Shown here: piece by piece, positions 59,747 through 64,000 of the stretch
How positions within the stretch are numbered: the stretch's first letter is position 1
Layout of the letters: each line of letters starts with the position of its first letter
Source of the DNA: Geothrix paludis
Lineage (GTDB): Bacteria; Acidobacteriota; Holophagae; Holophagales; Holophagaceae
Direction of reading: 5' to 3'
DNA: 64,000 bases
Assembly (NCBI RefSeq): GCF_022808815.1
Contig: NZ_JAKZLC010000001.1
Span: 62,001 to 126,000, forward strand
Notes under the pieces: model-generated
Told to the model about the DNA's origin: nothing
The model's database searches: none
What the model saw: only the letters and a program-made list of their open reading frames with translations
Translations under genes and position numbers: made by a program

Positions 59747-61570
59747 TTACTTCTGCTCGAAGGCGGTGATCTGGTCCACGATGCTCTTGGCATCGATGGC
59801 GTGGCCGTCGTAGTGCAGGACGCTCTTGAACTTGGTGGCGTGCTCCGGATAGGTCTCGCGGAAGAGGTTCGCCATCTGGCCGTCGCGGTTCTGCTCGACC
59901 ACGTAGACCACCTTCTTCTCCTTCACGAAGGCGTCCACCTCCGCGGTGAAGGGCAGGGCGCGCAGGCGCAGGTAGTCGGTCTTGAGCCCGCCCTCGGCGA
60001 GGATGTCCTGGGCCTCGATGACGGCGGGGTCGCTGGAACCGAAGGCCAGCACGCCCTTGTCCGAGCCCTGGTTGCGGAACACGGGGCCCGGCACGTGGGA
60101 CTTGGCGGTCTCGTACTTCCGCTTCAGGCGGTCCACCACTTCAAGGTAGTCCTCAGGCTTCTCGGAGTACTGGGCGTAGGCGTTGTGGCCGGAACCGCGG
60201 GTGGTGTAGGCGCCCTTGCCGCCGGGCGTGCCGGGGAGGCTGCGGAAGGGGATGCCGTCCCCGTCCACGTCCTTGTAGCGGCCCCAGTCCTTCACTTCCG
60301 CCAGCTGCTGCTGGTTGAGCACCTTGCCGCGATCGTAGGGCTTGGCTGGATAGGCGAAGGGCTTGGAGGCCCAGTTCTGCATGCCCAGGTCGAGGTCGGT
60401 GACGACGAAGATCGGCGTCTGGAAGCGCTCGGCCAGGTCGAAGGCGTCGTAGGCGAACTGGAAGCACTCCTCCATGGTCCCGGGGTAGAGGTTCACGTGC
60501 AGCGTGTCGCCGTGGCTGCACTTGGCGCAGAGCTCCACGTCGGACTGCTGGGTGCGGGTGGGGAGGCCCGTGCTGGGGCCCGTGCGGGCGACATTGAAGA
60601 ACACGCCGGGGGCTTCAACGTAATAGCCCAGGCCGATGAACTCGCTCATGAGCGAGACGCCGGGCCCCGCGGTGGAGGTCATGGAGCGCGCACCGGCCCA
60701 GCCGGCTGACAGCACCACGCCCGCGGAGGCCAGCTCGTCCTCCATCTGCACGATGGCGACGGTGGATTTCCCGGTCTTGGGATCCTTGCGGTACTCCTCG
60801 GCGTACTCGATGAACGTCTCGACCAGGCTTGAGGCCGGGGTGATGGGATACCAGCCCACCACGGTCACGCCGGCGAAGAGGGCGCCCAGGGCGCAGGCCT
60901 CGTTGCCGTCGATGATGATGAGGCCCTGGGTCTTGTTGTCGCGCACGACCTTGATGTGATCCTGGTCTTCCAGGTTCTCCATGGCCCAGTCGTAGCCGGC
61001 CACACAGGCGTTCTGGTTGAGCTCGATGGCCTTGGTCTTGCCCTTGAGCTGCTTGGCGATGGCCTTCTTGACCTCCTCCATGTCGATGCCGAGCAGGCGG
61101 GCGGCCACGCCCACGTAGATCATGTTCTTCACGAGCTTGTGCAGTTTGGGCTCGGGGCAGGAGGCCGTCACCAGCTTCTGGAAGGGCACGGGCGTGTAGG
61201 CCAGATCGCTGCGCAGCTTGTCGAGCTGCAGGGGCTCGTCGTAGATCACGAGGGCGCCCGGGTCGGCCTTGGCGATGTCCTCCTTGGCCGTCTCAGGGTT
61301 CATGAGGATCAGCATCTCGTTGCTGGCCTTGCGGGCCACGTAGCCCTTGGCGCTGGCGCGGATGGTGAACCAGGTGGGCAGCCCCGCGATGTTCGAGGGG
61401 AAGAGGTTCTTGCCGCTGACGAGCACGCCCATCTGGAAGATGGCGCGCAGGAGGACCGTGTTGGCCGTCTGGGAACCCGATCCGTTGACCGTGGCCACCT
61501 GGATGGAAAAATCATTGATCCGGGTTTTCGCTCCACCGACGGGCGAGGGGGCGGCAAGGGCGGCAGTCAT
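59747..61570 (-). CDS. korA: 2-oxoacid:ferredoxin oxidoreductase, fused gamma-alpha subunit
   Basis: 607 residues. The gamma domain (~1-185) has IQVATVNGSGSQTANTVLLR and NLFPSNIAGLPTWFTIRASA; the alpha domain (~210-607) starts DGNEACALGALFAGVTVVGW, with PITPASSLVETF, the conserved TSTAGPGVSLMSEFIGLGYY and THD-type VVEQNRDGQMANLF. Gamma-alpha fusion is typical of aerobic and tetrahydrofolate-independent Kor enzymes in many phyla. AAGGAG precedes the start; it is divergent from lexA. The first gene of korAB. Confidence 0.92.
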   Translation of the reverse strand: MTAALAAPSPVGGAKTRINDFSIQVATVNGSGSQTANTVLLRAIFQMGVLVSGKNLFPSNIAGLPTWFTIRASAKGYVARKASNEMLILMNPETAKEDIAKADPGALVIYDEPLQLDKLRSDLAYTPVPFQKLVTASCPEPKLHKLVKNMIYVGVAARLLGIDMEEVKKAIAKQLKGKTKAIELNQNACVAGYDWAMENLEDQDHIKVVRDNKTQGLIIIDGNEACALGALFAGVTVVGWYPITPASSLVETFIEYAEEYRKDPKTGKSTVAIVQMEDELASAGVVLSAGWAGARSMTSTAGPGVSLMSEFIGLGYYVEAPGVFFNVARTGPSTGLPTRTQQSDVELCAKCSHGDTLHVNLYPGTMEECFQFAYDAFDLAERFQTPIFVVTDLDLGMQNWASKPFAYPAKPYDRGKVLNQQQLAEVKDWGRYKDVDGDGIPFRSLPGTPGGKGAYTTRGSGHNAYAQYSEKPEDYLEVVDRLKRKYETAKSHVPGPVFRNQGSDKGVLAFGSSDPAVIEAQDILAEGGLKTDYLRLRALPFTAEVDAFVKEKKVVYVVEQNRDGQMANLFRETYPEHATKFKSVLHYDGHAIDAKSIVDQITAFEQK

Positions 61571-61726
61571 AGGACTCCTTTCTCAGCGGGGCAATGGCGA
61601 CGAAGAGGGCGTAAATACTAGGTTCACCAAAGCATCCTCGAGTATGGCAGAGGCCACCGAGGGCATCCAGGCAAGGTGTCGGAACGGCCTCCGGGAGGGA
61701 TCTGAAATAAAGCGAAAAAAAAGGGA

Positions 61727-61755
61727 TTGACGACCCAGGGATCGACTCTTACTTT
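61727..61755 (+). promoter_or_regulatory. Sigma70-type promoter of lexA
   Basis: TTGACG (61727-61732), 17-base spacer, TACTTT (61750-61755). The expected transcription start falls at about 61762-61763, at or next to the lexA ATG (61763), so the mRNA may be leaderless. The region between -35 and start would also be the natural place for a LexA operator. Confidence 0.65.
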
Positions 61756-61762
61756 GAAGAGC

Positions 61763-62416
61763 ATGAAAGCCAGCGATCTCACCAAACGCCAGCAGGCCGT
61801 CCTGATGTTCATCCGCACCTTCGTGCAGGAGGAAGGGCGAAGCCCGACCCTGGCGGAAATCGCGAAGGGGGTGGGGTCGAGCGCCGTGTCCACCATCCAC
61901 AAACACGTCCAGCACCTGATGGACAAGGGCTTCCTCGTCCGCAGCCACGGCAAGGGGAACAACCTGGTGGTGGCCGCGGGGCCGGTGATGGATGAGGTGT
62001 CCCCGCGGACGGAGCGCGCCGAGCCCCCGAGTCCCGTGCGGATCTTCCCGTTCTGTGGGGATGTGGCGGCCGGTTCCCCCATCCTGCCCGAGAGCCGGGC
62101 CCTGCCCATCGAAGTGCCGAACAGCATCCACCGGCAGAAGGAGGAGCTCTTCGTGCTGCGGGTGCGGGGCGACTCCATGGTGGACGACGCCATCCTCGAC
62201 GGGGATCTGGTGGTGCTGCAGCGCAAGGGCGAGTACCGCAACGGTGACCGGGTGGTGGCTCTCATCGACCAGGAAGAGGTCACCCTCAAGGAGTTCCGCA
62301 GGGACAACCGGGGCGTGTGGCTCATCCCCCACAACCCCGAGCTCCAGCCCCGCTGCTACGCCCCCGAGAACATCGACATCCAGGGTGTGCTCGTCGGCGT
62401 CATGCGCAGCTGCTGA
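61763..62416 (+). CDS. lexA: LexA repressor
   Basis: 217-residue SOS repressor and self-cleaving serine protease. N-terminal winged helix: LTKRQQAVLMFIRTFVQEEG, then SPTLAEIAKGVGSSAVSTIHKH. Cleavage site Ala103-Gly104 in GDVAAGSP; catalytic Ser138 in VRGDSMVDDA and Lys176 in VTLKEFRR, 38 apart as expected. I start at ATG 61763, only seven bases past a good promoter -10; a TTG at 61727 overlaps the -35 element and is unlikely. The ribosome site is poor (GAAGAG). It is divergent from korA. Confidence 0.94.
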   Translation: MKASDLTKRQQAVLMFIRTFVQEEGRSPTLAEIAKGVGSSAVSTIHKHVQHLMDKGFLVRSHGKGNNLVVAAGPVMDEVSPRTERAEPPSPVRIFPFCGDVAAGSPILPESRALPIEVPNSIHRQKEELFVLRVRGDSMVDDAILDGDLVVLQRKGEYRNGDRVVALIDQEEVTLKEFRRDNRGVWLIPHNPELQPRCYAPENIDIQGVLVGVMRSC

Positions 62417-62424
62417 AAGCCGGG

Positions 62425-62455
62425 CTGACACCATCAACAGGCTGTGGAGTGTCAG
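62425..62455 (+). promoter_or_regulatory. Inverted repeat CTGACAC-n17-GTGTCAG
   Basis: Seven-base perfect inverted repeat between lexA and the cupin gene. It may be an operator or part of a terminator-like fold for lexA; no U-run is present. Confidence 0.35.
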
Positions 62456-62486
62456 GATGCAGGTTCAGGGGCTCCCAAGGAGGCCA

Positions 62487-62780
62487 ATGAGTCACTACAA
62501 ACTGAAGTCCTTCGCTGACACAAAGCCTGCCTGGAGGTCCACGGTACTTACAACGGTCGGTGGAGCAAACGTCAAGGTCATGCACATGGACGGTGCTTCC
62601 TATCCAGATGAGTCACACGGTTATCCGGAGTGTTTGCTGGTGACGGATGGCCAGCTCAATCTTTTGATTCATGAAGCATTAGTCATCGTTCGAGCGGGCG
62701 AGATGTACGTCATTCCCCCTGGAGTCCCCCATGCGGTAGCGCCAGGTAGCTCGGGCACCTGCCTCATCATTGACCAGTGA
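62487..62780 (+). CDS. Small cupin-domain protein
   Basis: 97-residue single-domain cupin. Motif 1 is partly kept (YPDESHGYPECLLVTDGQLN: H, E, G), motif 2 is GEMYVIPPGVPHAVAPG with its His. Only some of the metal ligands are present, so it may bind a small molecule without catalysis. AAGGAGG lies ahead of the ATG. Two 60-base lines inside it count 55% and 48% GC, clearly lower than its neighbours, suggesting recent gain. Substrate unknown. Confidence 0.8.
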   Translation: MSHYKLKSFADTKPAWRSTVLTTVGGANVKVMHMDGASYPDESHGYPECLLVTDGQLNLLIHEALVIVRAGEMYVIPPGVPHAVAPGSSGTCLIIDQ

Positions 62781-62903
62781 TCGCCCGAACCCTCAGCTCG
62801 GCTGGGACTCCACCTGCATTGCCTTCCGCTCTCTCTCTCCAGTCCCCGCTTCTTCGGCTCCGTTCATCGCCTCGGCGCGGCCGGGTCCGGTCCGCTTCCT
62901 TCT

Positions 62904-63932
62904 TCAGGGCAACTGATCGCGGATGATCGTTCCCATCTCCGCGGTGCCCAGGTTGCCGCCCAGGTCGCGGGTCCGCGCCCCGTGGAGCAGGGCCTCCGTC
63001 ACGGCCTGTTCCACTACCTGCGCCTCGGGCTCCCAGCCCAGGTGTCGGAAGAGCAGGGCGGTGCTGAGGATCATGCCCACGGGATTGGCCAGGTTCTTTC
63101 CCGCGATGTCCGGTGCTGAGCCATGCACCGGTTCCGCCAGGACCGCGCAGCGGAAGGGCTGGTGCGGTGCCCAGCTCAGGGAGGGAGCCGTGCCCATGCC
63201 GCCGGCGAAGGCCGCGGTAAGGTCGCTGATGAGGTCCCCCAGGTAGTTGTCGGCGGCGATGACGCCGAAGGAGCGGGGATCCTGCACTAGGGCGCAGAGC
63301 AGGGCATCCGCGTGCATGGCGCGGGCGGACACCTCGGGATGTCGCGCCTGGAGCTCCTGGAACAGCCGCACCCAGAGGCCGTGGCCGTGCTTGAGCACAT
63401 TGGCCTTGTGGGCCAGGGTGAGAACGCAGCCCCGTTGCGCGGCCCTGACGAAGGCCGCCTCCAGCAGGCGGCGCACGGCAGGCTCCGTGTGGACGGCCAA
63501 ATCCACGGCCCGCCCGGGTTCCGTGGATCCCTGGAGACAGTAGGCTCCCTCCGTGTTCTCCCGGAAGACCTCGAGGTGGAGCCCTTCAGGCCCAGTACCG
63601 GGAAGGGGCCGGCAGGGGCGGAAGTTGACGGTGAGCTCCAGCCCCTGCCGGAGGCGCAGGAGGATCGCCTCGGCATGGCGCCCGTCCGGCACCCGCGGAT
63701 CGCCCACGGCCCCGAACAGGATGGCGTCGAATCCATCGCGGAGATCCGCGTAGGCGGCCTCGGGCAGGGTCTCGCCCGTGGCGAGGAAGTGCTCCGCCCC
63801 GTAGGGCATGGGGACGGCCTCCAGATGGCGTCCCCGTACCCTGGCCCAGTCCAGCAAAGGCCTGGCCTCGGCCATGACCTCTGGACCGGCCCCGTCGCCG
63901 GGGATGAGGGCAATGCGTGTCGCGACATCCAA
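62904..63932 (-). CDS. Isocitrate/homoisocitrate/isopropylmalate-type beta-decarboxylating dehydrogenase
   Basis: 342 residues from TTG 63932 (GGAG eight bases upstream); GTG codons at 63980 and 63986 are alternatives. Family marks: IALIPGDGAGPEVMAEARPL, FRENTEGAYCLQGS, LAHKANVLKHGHGLW with the catalytic Lys, ADNYLGDLISDLTAAFAGGM and AEPVHGSAPDIAGKNLANPV. The FRENTEGAY and HKANVL forms point to an isocitrate or homoisocitrate-like enzyme, not LeuB. It ends the window next to nothing informative, so the substrate stays open. A second family member, of the tartrate/malate type, sits at the other end of the window. Confidence 0.82.
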   Translation of the reverse strand: MDVATRIALIPGDGAGPEVMAEARPLLDWARVRGRHLEAVPMPYGAEHFLATGETLPEAAYADLRDGFDAILFGAVGDPRVPDGRHAEAILLRLRQGLELTVNFRPCRPLPGTGPEGLHLEVFRENTEGAYCLQGSTEPGRAVDLAVHTEPAVRRLLEAAFVRAAQRGCVLTLAHKANVLKHGHGLWVRLFQELQARHPEVSARAMHADALLCALVQDPRSFGVIAADNYLGDLISDLTAAFAGGMGTAPSLSWAPHQPFRCAVLAEPVHGSAPDIAGKNLANPVGMILSTALLFRHLGWEPEAQVVEQAVTEALLHGARTRDLGGNLGTAEMGTIIRDQLP

Positions 63933-64000
63933 GGTGACTGCTCCGTTTTCTGTTTCTGTGCCAAGCCGATGGTGCCACACTCCCACCCCTCGGGAGGCGG

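Noticed and set aside
59747-61570. korA and korB as pyruvate:ferredoxin oxidoreductase
   Set aside because: Fused gamma-alpha plus separate beta with no delta ferredoxin subunit fits the 2-oxoglutarate-type group better, though substrate is not proven.

Overview
The window is about 64 kb of high-GC, gene-dense bacterial chromosome. There are no phage genes, transposases or CRISPR arrays, and most neighbouring genes on one strand overlap by 1 or 4 bases. The gene content fits an anaerobic or facultative respirer of the phylum Acidobacteriota, most likely class Holophagae (Geothrix/Holophaga-like). The supporting genes are dicarboxylate transporters, a gamma-alpha fused 2-oxoacid:ferredoxin oxidoreductase, ETF with a DMSP-type acyl-CoA dehydrogenase, lipid A (lpxK) and TolQ genes of a Gram-negative envelope, and a hybrid pilus/type II secretin operon. 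That placement is inferred from gene content, not from a marker-gene tree.

Layout: 1-4.2 kb is a C4-dicarboxylate locus (D-malate/tartrate dehydrogenase, a DASS permease and a Dcu permease). 4.4-10 kb holds aroDE, then a coupled set of a degenerate NtrC-like regulator, a MoxR ATPase, a RodZ-like protein and a conserved unknown. 10.0-15.7 kb has a secreted peroxiredoxin, tRNA-Gly and a branched-chain amino-acid ABC system (livKHMGF, with M and G fused). 16-21.6 kb has a LytS/LytR two-component pair, lpxK, a methionine sulfoxide reductase, a cNMP-FHA protein and small genes. 21.6-27.5 kb has etfAB, murG, tatAC, an AtuA-like gene and ugd. 27.5-34.3 kb is one long rightward operon: tolQ, polysaccharide deacetylase, yaaA, DUF309, nadB, sdaA and a SHOCT protein. 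34.3-41.8 kb runs leftward: threonylcarbamoyl-AMP synthase, Nudix, rpsO, tRNA-Leu and a PilMNOP/secretin/pseudopilin operon.

42-45.5 kb is smc, followed by an AT-rich convergent intergenic region with DnaA-box-like motifs. 45.9-49 kb has a TPR protein, a 2-hydroxyacid dehydrogenase and ruvA. 49-57 kb is the most interesting block. It contains an AcuC-type deacetylase, an AcuB-type CBS-ACT protein and a large GNAT/acyl-CoA-synthetase-like acetyltransferase, transcribed divergently from an AMP-forming acyl-CoA synthetase that carries the acetylatable PKTxSGK motif, followed by an acyl-CoA dehydrogenase. This looks like a complete reversible-lysine-acetylation switch next to its probable target. 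57-64 kb has tRNA-Ala, a membrane-bound LuxR regulator divergent from a cytochrome b561-like gene, korAB, lexA, a low-GC cupin gene and a second beta-decarboxylating dehydrogenase.

I found no clear new multi-gene defence or mobile system. The best leads are the acetylation locus with its clipped ATP-grasp domain, a DASS transporter with a TolA-like insert, a CTG start codon, a sigma54-type regulator without its sigma54 contact loop, a secretin carrying a cohesin-like domain, and the origin-like intergenic region.
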